In this document: piece after piece, positions 41,159 through 50,444 of the stretch
Position numbering within the stretch: the stretch's first letter is position 1
Layout of the letters: each line of letters starts with the position of its first letter
Origin: Thiohalobacter sp. IOR34
GTDB lineage: Bacteria; Pseudomonadota; Gammaproteobacteria; Thiohalobacterales; Thiohalobacteraceae
Assembly (NCBI RefSeq): GCF_030406045.1
Contig: NZ_CP128988.1
Location: 2,629,001-2,693,000, forward strand
Direction of reading: 5' to 3'
Length of the DNA: 64,000 nucleotides
Translations under genes and position numbers: made by a program
The notes under the pieces: generated by a model
Told to the model about the DNA's origin: nothing
The model's database searches: none
Seen by the model: the letters and a program-made list of their open reading frames with translations, nothing else

Positions 41159-41569
41159 ATGAGCATCCTGGCCCCCGTCTCGGTCGGCGAATTCCTGGAC
41201 AAGGTCACCATCCTCGAGATCAAGTCCGAGCGCATCGACGACCCGGAGAAACTGGCCAACATCCGCCGCGAGCTGGACAGCCTGCGCGCCACCTGGGCCG
41301 CCTCGCCCTATGCCGGGGCCGATCTGGAACCGGAATATTCGCAGCTCAAGGCGGTCAACGAGCAGCTGTGGGAGATCGAGGACGACATCCGCGACAAGGA
41401 GCGGACCCGCTGTTTCGATGCCCGCTTCATCGAGCTGGCGCGCGCCGTCTATGTCACCAACGACCGCCGCGCCGAGCTGAAGAAGGCCCTCAATCTCAAG
41501 CTCGGTTCCGAGCTGGTGGAGGAAAAGTCCTACGCCGACTACCAGGGTGACGATGCAGCCGACCGCTGA
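41159..41569 (+). CDS. DUF6165-family protein in LPS cluster
   Basis: A 136-residue acidic helical protein (MSILAPVSVGEFLDKVTILEIKSERI). The sequence KVTILEIKSERIDDPEKLANIRREL and IEDDIRDKERTRCFDARFIELARAVYVTNDRRAELKK is typical of a small family commonly located in LPS glycosyltransferase clusters. Function unknown. It overlaps the following GT9 gene by some 20 bases. Confidence 0.8.
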   Translation: MSILAPVSVGEFLDKVTILEIKSERIDDPEKLANIRRELDSLRATWAASPYAGADLEPEYSQLKAVNEQLWEIEDDIRDKERTRCFDARFIELARAVYVTNDRRAELKKALNLKLGSELVEEKSYADYQGDDAADR

Positions 41570-42554
41570 ACCGCACAGCCTGCTGGTCTACAGCAACGGC
41601 GACACCTTCGGCGACGCCCTGATCAAGCTGCCGGCCATCGGCGCCCTGCGCCATGCCTTCCCCGAGGCGCACATCACCTGGCTGGCCGGCCGTGGCCCGA
41701 GCCTCTACCGCGGTGCCCTGGCCCCCCTCGCCGAGCCCTGGCTGGACGAGGTGCTGGCCGATACCGGGGTCGGCGCCCGCTGGAGCGAACTGTTGCGCCG
41801 ACCGCTCGGCGGGCGCCGCTTCGATCTGCTGATCGACACCCAGCAGTTCCTCAAGACCACGCTCATCCTGCGCCGCATCCGCCACGGCCTGTTCATCTCC
41901 GGCGCCGCCGGCTTCCGCCTCTCCGACCGGCGCCCGGCCGGCGGCCGGCGGCCGCGGGGCATGCTCGCCCGTCTGCTGCAACTGGTCGAGCTGGCCGCCG
42001 GCCGGCCGGTCGAGCCCATCTACCGCCTGGCACTGCCGGCCCGCTGGCGGGAAGCGGCCGCCCGCCTGCTACCAGCGGGATCCCGCTACGTCGGCCTGGC
42101 ACCGGGCGCCGGCCAGCCGCAGAAATGCTGGCCACTGGAGCGCTTCATCGAGCTGGGCCGGCGCCAGGCGGAACGCGGCCGGGTGCCGGTGTTCTTCATC
42201 GGTCCCGACGAACAGCCCTGGATGGAGGCGATCCGCACGGCCCTGCCCGAGGCGCGTTTCCCGGAGTGGGAGGAGGCCGGGACAGGCGGCCCGCTGCTGG
42301 CCATCGCCCTGGCGGAACGCCTGGCCGTCAGCGTCGCCAACGATGCCGGTACCGGCCACATGCTGGCCGCCGGCGGCCAGCCCCTGATCTCCCTGTTCGG
42401 CCCCACCGATCCGGCCAAGTTCGCCCCCAACAGCCAGCGGCTGCAACTCATCCGCGCCCGGGACTTCGGCGCCGATGCGATGGACGCCATCCCCCTGGAG
42501 GCGGTGGACGCGGCCCTGGAGGCCGCGCTGCAGGCGACGGAGGCGACCTCGTGA
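41547..42554 (+). CDS. glycosyltransferase family 9 (heptosyltransferase-like)
   Basis: A 335-residue GT-B enzyme of the ADP-heptose:LPS heptosyltransferase family. YSNGDTFGDALIKLPAIGALRHAFPEAHITWLAG corresponds to the N-terminal domain. GLAPGAGQPQKCWPLERFIELGRR and SVANDAGTGHMLAAGGQPLISLFGPTDPAKF are the C-terminal nucleotide-sugar motifs. The likely start is GTG at 41547, or ATG at 41553. Its stop overlaps the GTG start of the next gene by 4 bases (GTGA), so the genes are translationally coupled. The acceptor sugar is unknown. Confidence 0.85.
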   Translation: MTMQPTAEPHSLLVYSNGDTFGDALIKLPAIGALRHAFPEAHITWLAGRGPSLYRGALAPLAEPWLDEVLADTGVGARWSELLRRPLGGRRFDLLIDTQQFLKTTLILRRIRHGLFISGAAGFRLSDRRPAGGRRPRGMLARLLQLVELAAGRPVEPIYRLALPARWREAAARLLPAGSRYVGLAPGAGQPQKCWPLERFIELGRRQAERGRVPVFFIGPDEQPWMEAIRTALPEARFPEWEEAGTGGPLLAIALAERLAVSVANDAGTGHMLAAGGQPLISLFGPTDPAKFAPNSQRLQLIRARDFGADAMDAIPLEAVDAALEAALQATEATS

Positions 42555-43465
42555 TCCGCTCCATACTGCTCATCTCGCTGAGCAACATCGGCGACGCGGT
42601 GATGACCACCCCGGTGCTGGAACGGCTGCACCAGCTCCATCCCGAAGCCGTGATCGACATCGTCGGCGACCGGCGTTCGAGCCGCATCTTCCATCACTGC
42701 CCCTATCGCGGCCACATCTTCCACAAGGAGAAGAAGCGCGGCTGGCGCGGGGTGCTGGCGCTGGTCGGCCAGCTGCGCCGGCAGCGCTACGACCTGGTGG
42801 TCGACCTGCGCACCGACGGCCTTGCCTACCTGCTGCGCGCCCGCCGGCGACTGGTGAAATGGGGCCGGCGTCCCTACGGCCCGCATGCCGTGGAGGACCT
42901 GATCTCGATCATCGACCCGATCAATCCCGGGCAGCGGATCCCGCCGCCCAGGGTCTGGCTGGGCCACGAGGAAGAGGACGCCGCCAAGCATCTGCTCCAG
43001 GACCTGCCGGGCCCGCGCCGGCTGGCGCTGGCGCCGGGCGCCAACTGGAGCGGCAAGATCTGGCCGGCGGAACGCTTCGCGGCGCTGGCCAACCGCCTCG
43101 GCGATCATTTCGACGGCGTGCTGCTGCTCGGCGGCCCGGGCGACCAGGAACGCTGCGCCGAGGTGGCGCGGCAACTGCAGCTCCCGGCGCTCGACCTCGC
43201 CGGACAGACCGACCTGCTCACCGCCAGCGCCCTGATCGCCCGCTGCCGGCTGCTGGTCGGCAACGACTCCGGCCTCGGCCACCTGGCCAGCGGTGTCGGC
43301 ACGCCCACGCTGACCGTGTTCGGACCGGGCCGGCCGGAACGCTACCACCCCTGGGGTGCGGCCAACCGCTGGCGGGTCGGTGCCGACCGCTCGCTGGAAA
43401 GGCTGAGGGTCGAGGAGGTCGAGGCCGCGGCCCGCGAGCTGCTGGAGGCCGGGACCGACGCATGA
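42551..43465 (+). CDS. glycosyltransferase family 9 (heptosyltransferase-like)
   Basis: A 304-residue GT9 enzyme beginning IRSILLISLSNIGDAVMTTPVLERLHQLHP, with LAPGANWSGKIWPAERFAALANRL and VGNDSGLGHLASGVGTPTLTVFGPGRPERYHPWG. It adds a heptose or related residue to core oligosaccharide. The start is GTG at 42551, inside the stop of the previous gene. Its stop overlaps the ATG of the GT4 gene (ATGA). Confidence 0.85.
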   Translation: MIRSILLISLSNIGDAVMTTPVLERLHQLHPEAVIDIVGDRRSSRIFHHCPYRGHIFHKEKKRGWRGVLALVGQLRRQRYDLVVDLRTDGLAYLLRARRRLVKWGRRPYGPHAVEDLISIIDPINPGQRIPPPRVWLGHEEEDAAKHLLQDLPGPRRLALAPGANWSGKIWPAERFAALANRLGDHFDGVLLLGGPGDQERCAEVARQLQLPALDLAGQTDLLTASALIARCRLLVGNDSGLGHLASGVGTPTLTVFGPGRPERYHPWGAANRWRVGADRSLERLRVEEVEAAARELLEAGTDA

Positions 43466-44526
43466 CCGATTCCCTGCACATCCTCGGCAGCCGCGGCGGC
43501 GGCGGTGCGGAAAATTTCTTCCTCCGCCTGGTCGGCGCCCTCAACGAGGCCGGCCACCGGGCCGCCGCGGTGGTACCCGCCGACAGCCAGGTCGCCGCCC
43601 GCCTGCCGGCCGGCGTCCCCCTCTATCCAGTGCCGATGCGCAGTGTCTGGGACCTGCCCTCGCGCTGGGCCATCCGCCGCCTGGTGCGCCGCCTGCGCCC
43701 GGCCATCGTCCAGACCTACATGGGCCGCGCCACCCGGCTCACCCGGCTGCCGGCCGGCGGCGGAACCGTGCACCTGGCCCGGCTCGGCGGCTACTACGAC
43801 CTCAAGGGCTACCGCCACGCCCACGCCTGGATCGGCAACACCCGTGGCATCCGCGACTACCTGATCGCCGGCGGCCTGCCAGCGGAACGGGTGTTCCACA
43901 TCGGCAACTTCATCGACCCGCCGCGCCCTGTCGACGCGGACGAGCTGGCGGCATGGCGCGCCCGGCTCGGCATCCCGCCCCAGGCGCGGCTGATCCTCGG
44001 CCTTGGACGGCTGCATCCCAACAAGGGCTTTGCCGACCTGCTCGACGCCTTCGAGCGCCTGCCGGCCGAGATCGAGGGCCGGCCGCTGCACCTGCTGATC
44101 GCCGGCGATGGCCCGCTGGCCGGGGAACTGCACGCCCATGCCGGGCGCCTCGGCTGTGGACCGCGCATCCACTGGGCCGGCTGGATAGACGACCCCAGCC
44201 CCTGTTTCCGGCTGGCCGAGCTGTTCGTCTGCCCCTCGCGCCACGAACCGCTGGGCAACGTAATCCTCGAGGCCTGGGCAGAGGGGCTGCCGGTGCTGAC
44301 CACCGCCAGCCAGGGCGCCCGGGAACTGGTCACCCCCGGGGAGAATGGCCTGCTGGCCGGGATCGGCGACATCCCCGGCCTCGCCGCCGGCATGCAGCGG
44401 CTGCTGGAGGATGCGCCCCTGGCCCAGCGCCTGGCCGAGGCCGGCCTCAGCGAGGTGCGGACCCGGCACAGCCGCGAGGCGGTGGTCGGGGCCTACCTGG
44501 ACCTGTACCGGCGGCTGGCCGGGTGA
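43462..44526 (+). CDS. glycosyltransferase family 4
   Basis: A 354-residue GT-B glycosyltransferase (MTDSLHILGSRGGGGAENFFLRL). GT4 motifs include RVFHIGNFIDPP, LILGLGRLHPNKGFADLLDAF and the C-terminal CPSRHEPLGNVILEAWAEGLPVLTTASQGARELV, with the donor-binding EX7E pattern. It is the last gene of the tightly overlapping plus-strand LPS operon and ends in a REP cluster. Sugar specificity unknown. Confidence 0.87.
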   Translation: MTDSLHILGSRGGGGAENFFLRLVGALNEAGHRAAAVVPADSQVAARLPAGVPLYPVPMRSVWDLPSRWAIRRLVRRLRPAIVQTYMGRATRLTRLPAGGGTVHLARLGGYYDLKGYRHAHAWIGNTRGIRDYLIAGGLPAERVFHIGNFIDPPRPVDADELAAWRARLGIPPQARLILGLGRLHPNKGFADLLDAFERLPAEIEGRPLHLLIAGDGPLAGELHAHAGRLGCGPRIHWAGWIDDPSPCFRLAELFVCPSRHEPLGNVILEAWAEGLPVLTTASQGARELVTPGENGLLAGIGDIPGLAAGMQRLLEDAPLAQRLAEAGLSEVRTRHSREAVVGAYLDLYRRLAG

Positions 44527-45049
44527 GACGATCGCGGCCTGGAGACCGCTCCTACAATAAATCGTGCCGCCATCCCATCGTAGGAGCGGTCGCCAGGCCG
44601 CGATTGCCGCCGTCGCAGCAAGAATCCGCCCTACAGGCCATCGCGCACACCAGCCAGGGAAGTTTCCGTGTTTTCCGTGGATTCCGTGGCCATCGGTCTT
44701 TTCGTGGGTTTCGCGGGTTTCGTGGCCATCCTCGCTTCCGCCTGACGACGGCGGCAACCCCATCGCGGCCTGGAGGCCGCTCCTACATTGTTTTCCGTGG
44801 ATTCCGTGGATTCCGTGGATTCCGTGGATTCCGTGGATTCCGTGGATTCCGTGGATTCCGTGGATTCCGTGGATTCCGTGGATTCCGTGGATTCCGTGGA
44901 TTCCGTGGCCATCGGTCTTTTCGTGGGTTTCGTGGCCATCGTTGCTTCCACCTGACGACGGCGGGTGATGCCACCTCGATCGCGGCCGGGAGGCCGCTCC
45001 TACCCATGCCCTGGCGGACCCACCCGTAGGAGCGGCCTCCAGGCCGCGA
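44527..45049. repeat. REP and 9-bp tandem array
   Basis: REP units at about 44531, 44580, 44763, 44980 and 45027. A tandem run of thirteen TTCCGTGG(A) 9-mers lies at 44793-44908, followed by TTTTCGTGGGTTTCGTGG. Frame translations give (IPW)n or (GFR)n but are not genes. It lies between convergent LPS glycosyltransferase operons. Confidence 0.93.
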
Positions 45050-46042
45050 TCAGGGGTTCGCAGGTGCCAGCAGCCCCTCGGCCTCCAGCCGCGCCAGCAC
45101 CTCGTCCACGCCGATCCCGGCGAGACAGGCGTGGCCGCGTTCCGGCGGGCAGGTGCCGCGCTGGCAGGGGCTGCACTCGACCGGATGGCGCAGCACCCGT
45201 TCCGCCTGGCCGAGCGCATGATTCTTCACCCAGCGGGTGGGGCCGAAGAAGGCGAACAGCGGGATGCCGGCCGCGGAGAGGATATGCATGGGACCCGAGT
45301 CGTTGGTTACCGCAAACCGCGCCCGGCGTCCCAGCTCGGCCAGCTGGACGATGGAGAAGGCGTCGGTGGCATCCACGCCGGCCCGCTTCGCCAGGGTGGC
45401 GTTCAGCCCGGCGTCCTCGCCGGCCCCGACCCAGACCACTCCCAGACCGGCCTGCGCCAGCCGTTCTCCCAGCTCAGCGTAGTAGGGCCAGCACTTGCTC
45501 GGCCAGCGCGGGCTGGCGCCGGCGTGCAGCAGGGCCAGCGGCCGTTCGGCCAGCCCCTGCGCCGCCAGCCAGTCGTCGACCCGCTGGCGGTCGGCGTCGC
45601 TCGCCGGCAGCCAGGGCCGCGGCTCGGCCGGCGGCAAGCCGGCGCTGACCAGCACCTCGTTCATGCGCTCGAAGATGTGGGTCTCGCTGCGGTACCAGTC
45701 GGGCGGGTGGCGGGTGTAGGGGAAACGCGGCAGGTTGCCGATGCGCTCCGGCACCCCGGAAAGGGCCACCAGCAGGGAACTGCGATCGTTGGACTGCAGG
45801 TCGAACAGGCGGTCGAAGCGCATCGAGCGCAGCCAGCGCAGGGCCCTGAACATGTTGCCTGCGCCCTTGCGCGGAAAGGCTTGCACCCGCAGCCCCGGCC
45901 AGTGCTCGAACAGCGGCGCGAAGGCCGGCGTGGTCAGCAGCCAGAGTTCGTCGTCCACCAGGCTCTGCTGAATGCGGCGGATCAGGGCGGTGGCGATGAC
46001 CACGTCGCCCAGCGCCCCCAGCTTGACGATCAGGGTACGCAT
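45050..46042 (-). CDS. glycosyltransferase family 9 (heptosyltransferase-like)
   Basis: A 330-residue GT9 enzyme, MRTLIVKLGALGDVVIATALIRRIQ. The C-terminal domain has LLHAGASPRWPSKCWPYYAELGERL and FAVTNDSGPMHILSAAGIPLFAFFGPTRWVKNHALG. A cysteine-rich tail (ECSPCQRGTCPPERGHAC) is typical of some heptosyltransferases of this type. The ATG at 46042 overlaps the stop of the O-antigen-ligase gene. The stop is fused to a REP unit. Confidence 0.87.
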   Translation of the reverse strand: MRTLIVKLGALGDVVIATALIRRIQQSLVDDELWLLTTPAFAPLFEHWPGLRVQAFPRKGAGNMFRALRWLRSMRFDRLFDLQSNDRSSLLVALSGVPERIGNLPRFPYTRHPPDWYRSETHIFERMNEVLVSAGLPPAEPRPWLPASDADRQRVDDWLAAQGLAERPLALLHAGASPRWPSKCWPYYAELGERLAQAGLGVVWVGAGEDAGLNATLAKRAGVDATDAFSIVQLAELGRRARFAVTNDSGPMHILSAAGIPLFAFFGPTRWVKNHALGQAERVLRHPVECSPCQRGTCPPERGHACLAGIGVDEVLARLEAEGLLAPANP

Positions 46043-47304
46043 CAGGCCCGTCGGTAACGCCCGTCCGCGGCCAGCATGCCGAGCGCCACCAGCAGCAGCC
46101 ACCAGGCGATGGTCCCCCAGTAGCTGGCGTAGAGGGCCATGTGCGCATTGCCCGGGAACCAGGCCACCAGCACGGCGATGGCCCAGGGCCAGAACTCGGC
46201 CTGTGCCTCCGCCCCGACCCGGAACAGCTCGCGCAGGACCAGCCCGGCCATCAGCAGATAGCCGAGCAGGCCGAAGGTGCCGGTCTCGGCGGCGACCTCC
46301 AGGGCCATCTGATGCGGATGCGACTGCGGATAGGCCTGCTCACCGGGCTTCATCCTGCTCACCCAGTAGTCGTCGGGCTCGGCATACTGCAGATAGACAT
46401 AGCGGAAGCCGCGCGGCCCGACGCCGTTGATCCAGTGCGCCCGATAGGTGTTGATGGCGGTCTGCCACAGCGACAGGCGCCGCCCCGTGGCGTCGTCCAG
46501 GGCCTGGGGATCGTCGCTCAGCACGCCGAGGGTCTGCGCCATGCGCGCCTGCATCGGCCCGTACTGCATGGCCAGCACCAGCACCACGGCCAGGCTGAGA
46601 CCACCGGCCAGGCCCAGTTTCAGCAACTGGCGCCACTCGATCTGCCGTGCCACGTAGACGACATAGAAGACACCGGCCACCGCCAGCATCAGCCAGGCAT
46701 TGCGATTGCCGCTGACCAGGATCAGCCCCAGCACCGCCGGCAGCAACAGCCACAACCAGGGCCGCCGCGACGCGCCGCGGCGGATGAACTCGAACAGCAG
46801 CGGTGACAGGGTGGCGGTGACGGTGCCGATGCGCAGCTTGGGATGGAAGATGCCGGTCGGCCGCTCGCCGTTGTAGGGATAGCCCAGCAGATCGTAACCC
46901 AGCACCATCTGCAGCAGGGCATCCAGGGTCCAGCCGAGGCCGATCAGGCCCGCCCCCAGAAACAGGCGGCGCCGGGCGGTGGCGTCGCGCAGGGTGTCGA
47001 TGACGAAGAGGCCGGCAAAGAAGAAACGCAGGTCGACCAGGGCCGTGCTGGCTGCCCGCTTGAGGTTCACCGCATCCGGCAGGGAGAAGAGGATGGGCAG
47101 CCAGAAGCAGAGGAACAGCAGGGTCATCAGCCGCAGCAGCGGATCGCGCAGCACCTCGCCGGGGGCGCGCGCAAAGCGGGCGATGCCGATGAACATCATG
47201 ATCGCCATCGGCAGATTGAACAGGGTCTTGGTCGCGAACAGGGGCAGGCAGGCGAGGATCAGCAGCCAGCGCCAGTTGTCGCGCAGCAGTTGGGAAGGGT
47301 TCAT
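46042..47304 (-). CDS. waaL: O-antigen ligase-family membrane protein (WaaL/Wzy-like)
   Basis: A 420-residue polytopic protein with about 11-12 membrane spans. The large periplasmic loop GPRGFRYVYLQYAEPDDYWVSRMKPGEQAYPQSHPHQMALEVAAETGTFG contains the Wzy_C-type H-x-H and Arg pattern typical of ligases that join O-antigen to lipid A core. A polymerase role cannot be excluded. It lies between glycosyltransferase genes on the same strand, with overlapping termini. Confidence 0.85.
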   Translation of the reverse strand: MNPSQLLRDNWRWLLILACLPLFATKTLFNLPMAIMMFIGIARFARAPGEVLRDPLLRLMTLLFLCFWLPILFSLPDAVNLKRAASTALVDLRFFFAGLFVIDTLRDATARRRLFLGAGLIGLGWTLDALLQMVLGYDLLGYPYNGERPTGIFHPKLRIGTVTATLSPLLFEFIRRGASRRPWLWLLLPAVLGLILVSGNRNAWLMLAVAGVFYVVYVARQIEWRQLLKLGLAGGLSLAVVLVLAMQYGPMQARMAQTLGVLSDDPQALDDATGRRLSLWQTAINTYRAHWINGVGPRGFRYVYLQYAEPDDYWVSRMKPGEQAYPQSHPHQMALEVAAETGTFGLLGYLLMAGLVLRELFRVGAEAQAEFWPWAIAVLVAWFPGNAHMALYASYWGTIAWWLLLVALGMLAADGRYRRA

Positions 47305-47314
47305 CGCGGTTCCA

Positions 47315-48307
47315 TCATCCTTTCTGAAGCTGTCTGTCGACCTCGGCCAGCACCGCCTCGACCGATATCCGGTCGATGTAGGGCGCCCCGTACCAGGGCC
47401 GGCTGCCGTCCTCCGGCAGCACGCAATGGATGCGCACCGAATGGCTGAGCGGCGGCGACCCGCCGAACACGCCCACCGCCTCGACCCCGGCGGCAGCCGC
47501 CATGTTGAGGAAGCCGGTGTCGTTGCCGACGTACAGCCGGCAGGCAGCGAGCAGCGCGGCGGTATCGCGGATCGACAGATCCAGCGCCAGCTCGACCGGC
47601 ACCCCGGCCCCGCTCAGGCCGCGGCGAATGGCCTCGCCGAGCGCTGCCTCGGCCGGCCCGCCGACCAGCATCAGGCTGCCGGCCCGCGCCCCCAGTGCCT
47701 TGCCGAGGGCGACGAAGCGCGCCTCGCCCCATTGCTTGAAGGGCTCGCTGCTGCCGATGCCGATCGCCAGCCAGGGCCGCGGGCAGTGCGCGAAGCGTGC
47801 CTCGACCGCCGCGCTGGCCGCCGGATCGATCGCCAGACGGGGTTCCGGATCACAGGCGATGCCCAATCGGTCGAGCAGTATACCCGCCTTGTCGATGGGG
47901 TGCCCCGCGGCCTCGCTGGGCGAGAGCAGCACCGGACGGGTGAGCAGGGCGCGATGCAAGGCACTGCGGCCGTAACCGATGCGCTCCGGGATGCCCGCCA
48001 GCCAGGCGGCCAGCACATAACGCGGGCTGTTGTGCAGGATCCACACCCGCCGGTAGCCCGCTGCGCGCAGCTCCGAGGCCAGGCGCAGCAGGCCGCGCAG
48101 TCCACCGTGACGGCCGGCGCCGCGCTCCAGCCAGAGCACCCGGCCGATGCAGGGATCGGCACCGAGCAGCTGATCGGCGCGGGAGCGCGGCTTGGTCAGC
48201 ACGTCGACCCGGCCCGCCTCCGTCTGCCCGGCGAGGGCATGCAGCACCGGCAGATGCCAGACCATGTCGCCGATGCCCGGCAGCGGCTGGATCACCAGCT
48301 CGCTCAC
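47315..48307 (-). CDS. glycosyltransferase family 9
   Basis: A 330-residue GT9 protein starting at GTG 48307 (VSELVIQPLPGIGDMVWHLPVLHALAGQ). IGIGSSEPFKQWGEARFVALGKALG and YVGNDTGFLNMAAAAGVEAVGVFGGSPP match the C-terminal nucleotide-binding region. The longer frame upstream overlaps the preceding gene and is rejected. The start overlaps the stop of the preceding GT4 gene by 4 bases. Confidence 0.82.
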   Translation of the reverse strand: MSELVIQPLPGIGDMVWHLPVLHALAGQTEAGRVDVLTKPRSRADQLLGADPCIGRVLWLERGAGRHGGLRGLLRLASELRAAGYRRVWILHNSPRYVLAAWLAGIPERIGYGRSALHRALLTRPVLLSPSEAAGHPIDKAGILLDRLGIACDPEPRLAIDPAASAAVEARFAHCPRPWLAIGIGSSEPFKQWGEARFVALGKALGARAGSLMLVGGPAEAALGEAIRRGLSGAGVPVELALDLSIRDTAALLAACRLYVGNDTGFLNMAAAAGVEAVGVFGGSPPLSHSVRIHCVLPEDGSRPWYGAPYIDRISVEAVLAEVDRQLQKG

Positions 48308-49428
48308 CGCGGCGCCTCCGCCAGCTCGGCATAGACCGCCAGGGTGGCATCGAGCATGGTCTGCAGGGTGAAGGGATGGCCGGCCGGCACCGCGGGTGGC
48401 GCCTCGTACCACTGGCGCAGGCGCGTAGTCACCGCGGCGACGTCTGCCACCGGCACCGCCCCCGCCGACAGCACCGCGGCCAGCTGCTCGCCGACCCCGC
48501 CGTGGTCGTAGCCACACACCGGCCGGCCCAGGCTCAGCGCCTCGATGGTGGTGCGGCCGAAGGCCTCCGGATCGTGCGACAGCGACAGCACCACGTCGGA
48601 GACCGCGAGGATCTCGCGCAGGTCGCTGCGGTGACCGGTCATCAGCAGATCACCCTCCAGGCCGGCGGCGCGGATCGCCGCCTCCAGCTCGCGGGCATAG
48701 GCCTGCTTGCGCGGATGGGCGCCACCGGCCATGACCCCCGCCACCGGCAGACCCGCAGCCTTGAGCGCGGCGACGATCTCGATGAAGTCTTCCTGCCCCT
48801 TCCAGCGCGTCAGCCGGCCCGGCAGGGTGACCACGAAACGGCCCTCGAGCTGCGGATAGCGCTGGTACCAGGCGGCCAGCCAGTCGGCGGGTGGCCGATA
48901 GCCGTGGGGATAGCGGGCCGGGTCCACGCCACGGTGGATGACCCTCAGCCGCGCCGGATCCACTCCGGGATAGTTGGCCAGCACATAGTCGCGGACGCTC
49001 GCCGAGACCGCGATCACCCGCTCGCCACGGGTCATCACCGCGCTGTAGCGGCCCACGCTGTAGAAGCCGTGGACCGTGCTCACCAGCCGCGGCCGGCTGG
49101 CCGGATCCATGCCGCGCCAGGCCAGCCAGGCGATCCAGGCCGGCAGCCGGGAACGCACGTGAAGGATATCCGGCCGGCGCTCGGCGAGCAGCCGGCGCAG
49201 GCGGGGCACGTACCCCAGGGTGGCGAGCGACTTGCGCCCCACCGGCCAGGCGATGTGCTCCGCGCCCGAGGCCTCGAGTTCCGGCAACAGCCGGCCGCCG
49301 GCCGACATGACCAGCGCCCGGTGACCGCGGCGCACCAGCTCGGCGGCGACCTCCAGGGTGCCGCGCTCCACGCCGCCGGCGTCCAGCGCCGGCAGCAGCT
49401 GCAGCACGCTCAGACGGCGCTCAGCCAC
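48304..49428 (-). CDS. glycosyltransferase family 4
   Basis: A 374-residue product from GTG 49428 (VAERRLSVLQLLPALDAGGVERGTLEVAAEL). Donor-site motifs are RVIHRGVDPARYPHGYRP, LPGRLTRWKGQEDFIEIVAAL and LSLSHDPEAFGRTTIEALSLGRPVCGYDHGGVGEQL. It overlaps the end of the ELM1-family gene by 8 bases. The alternative ATG start at 49461 would overlap 41 bases. Acceptor unknown. Confidence 0.85.
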   Translation of the reverse strand: MAERRLSVLQLLPALDAGGVERGTLEVAAELVRRGHRALVMSAGGRLLPELEASGAEHIAWPVGRKSLATLGYVPRLRRLLAERRPDILHVRSRLPAWIAWLAWRGMDPASRPRLVSTVHGFYSVGRYSAVMTRGERVIAVSASVRDYVLANYPGVDPARLRVIHRGVDPARYPHGYRPPADWLAAWYQRYPQLEGRFVVTLPGRLTRWKGQEDFIEIVAALKAAGLPVAGVMAGGAHPRKQAYARELEAAIRAAGLEGDLLMTGHRSDLREILAVSDVVLSLSHDPEAFGRTTIEALSLGRPVCGYDHGGVGEQLAAVLSAGAVPVADVAAVTTRLRQWYEAPPAVPAGHPFTLQTMLDATLAVYAELAEAPR

Positions 49429-50350
49429 GGCACCAGCCCCGCCCGACGATTTCCCGGGCACAGCGCGCGGCCTCGTTGAAGGGCTCGGCCGGGGCGCGCA
49501 ACAGGGCGCCTGCCTGCCAGTCGGCGAAGGGCGTCACCAGGCCTTCCGCCTCCAGGCGCGCCAGACCCCGCTGGATACGTCCGCCCGCCGCCCCCGGCAG
49601 ATCGAACAGCCCCACCGCGGCGCCGGCGGTGAGCGCCTCGTAGACCATGGACACGCTGTCCGGGGTGACCCAGACGCGGGCCGCCTCGCCAAGCTGCACC
49701 GGCAGCCAGTCGCGGTCGACGTCCTGCCAGCGCACCAGCGCCAGCCGCGGCGCCTCGCCGAGGCGGCGCTGCAGGGCCTCGATGAAGCTCTCCGGCGTGC
49801 GCCGGGAGGTGCACAGGCGCCAGCCGATGCCGGTCTCGTCGCCGAGCACCGCCTCGATCTGGTCGAGCAGCGCCTCGGCGTCCCAGCCGAAATGCCGCGA
49901 GGGGCCACCGATCAGCAGCAGGCCGCGACGCGGGTCCTTGGCCGGCGCCGGCCGCACCCGGTTGAGCACGCCGCGGGTGGCGATCACGTTGGCCCGCTGC
50001 GGCGGGTCGTCGTGTTCCGGGATCAGGCAGAGATCGAACAGGCCCAGCGGCAGGCTGGGCTTCATCAGCACGATGATGCGCCCGCCGCGCGCGCGGCGGG
50101 CGGCCAACATGGCGACGTGGGTGGCATGGCCGGCACCGAGCAGCAGGTCGGGGCCGGGCAGGCGCGCACCGGGCGGGAAGCGCCGCGAGAGCAGCGCCAC
50201 GAGGCTCTGCCAGGCCGGCGGCACCTCGAGCTCGTGAACCTCGACCGGCAGCCGCTCGGCCAGCGCCGCCAGCAGGCCGGCGGTCTGGTTCTCGTGGCCG
50301 GGCTTCCCGTCCAGGAAGCGCCAGATGCGGCAGGAAGAGGCGGTGTTCAA
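49421..50350 (-). CDS. mitochondrial fission ELM1-family protein
   Basis: A 309-residue product with the ELM1/DUF1022 features: IWRFLDGKPGHENQTAGLLAALAERL at the N-terminus, ARRARGGRIIVLMKPSLPLGLFDLCLIPEHD, LLLIGGPSRHFGWD and VWVTPDSVSMVYEALTAGAAVGLFDLP. The bacterial function is unsettled. The fold and its place next to LPS glycosyltransferases suggest a GT-B-like enzyme. It is the first gene of the minus-strand LPS run. Confidence 0.85.
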   Translation of the reverse strand: MNTASSCRIWRFLDGKPGHENQTAGLLAALAERLPVEVHELEVPPAWQSLVALLSRRFPPGARLPGPDLLLGAGHATHVAMLAARRARGGRIIVLMKPSLPLGLFDLCLIPEHDDPPQRANVIATRGVLNRVRPAPAKDPRRGLLLIGGPSRHFGWDAEALLDQIEAVLGDETGIGWRLCTSRRTPESFIEALQRRLGEAPRLALVRWQDVDRDWLPVQLGEAARVWVTPDSVSMVYEALTAGAAVGLFDLPGAAGGRIQRGLARLEAEGLVTPFADWQAGALLRAPAEPFNEAARCAREIVGRGWCRG

Positions 50351-50444
50351 GGGCGTGTCGGATCTGTCCTTCGGGATGGGGTTGACTGGCTACGCCGATC
50401 GCGGCCTGGAGGCCGCTCCTACTCTCCATCCCCAGGCGCGGCGG

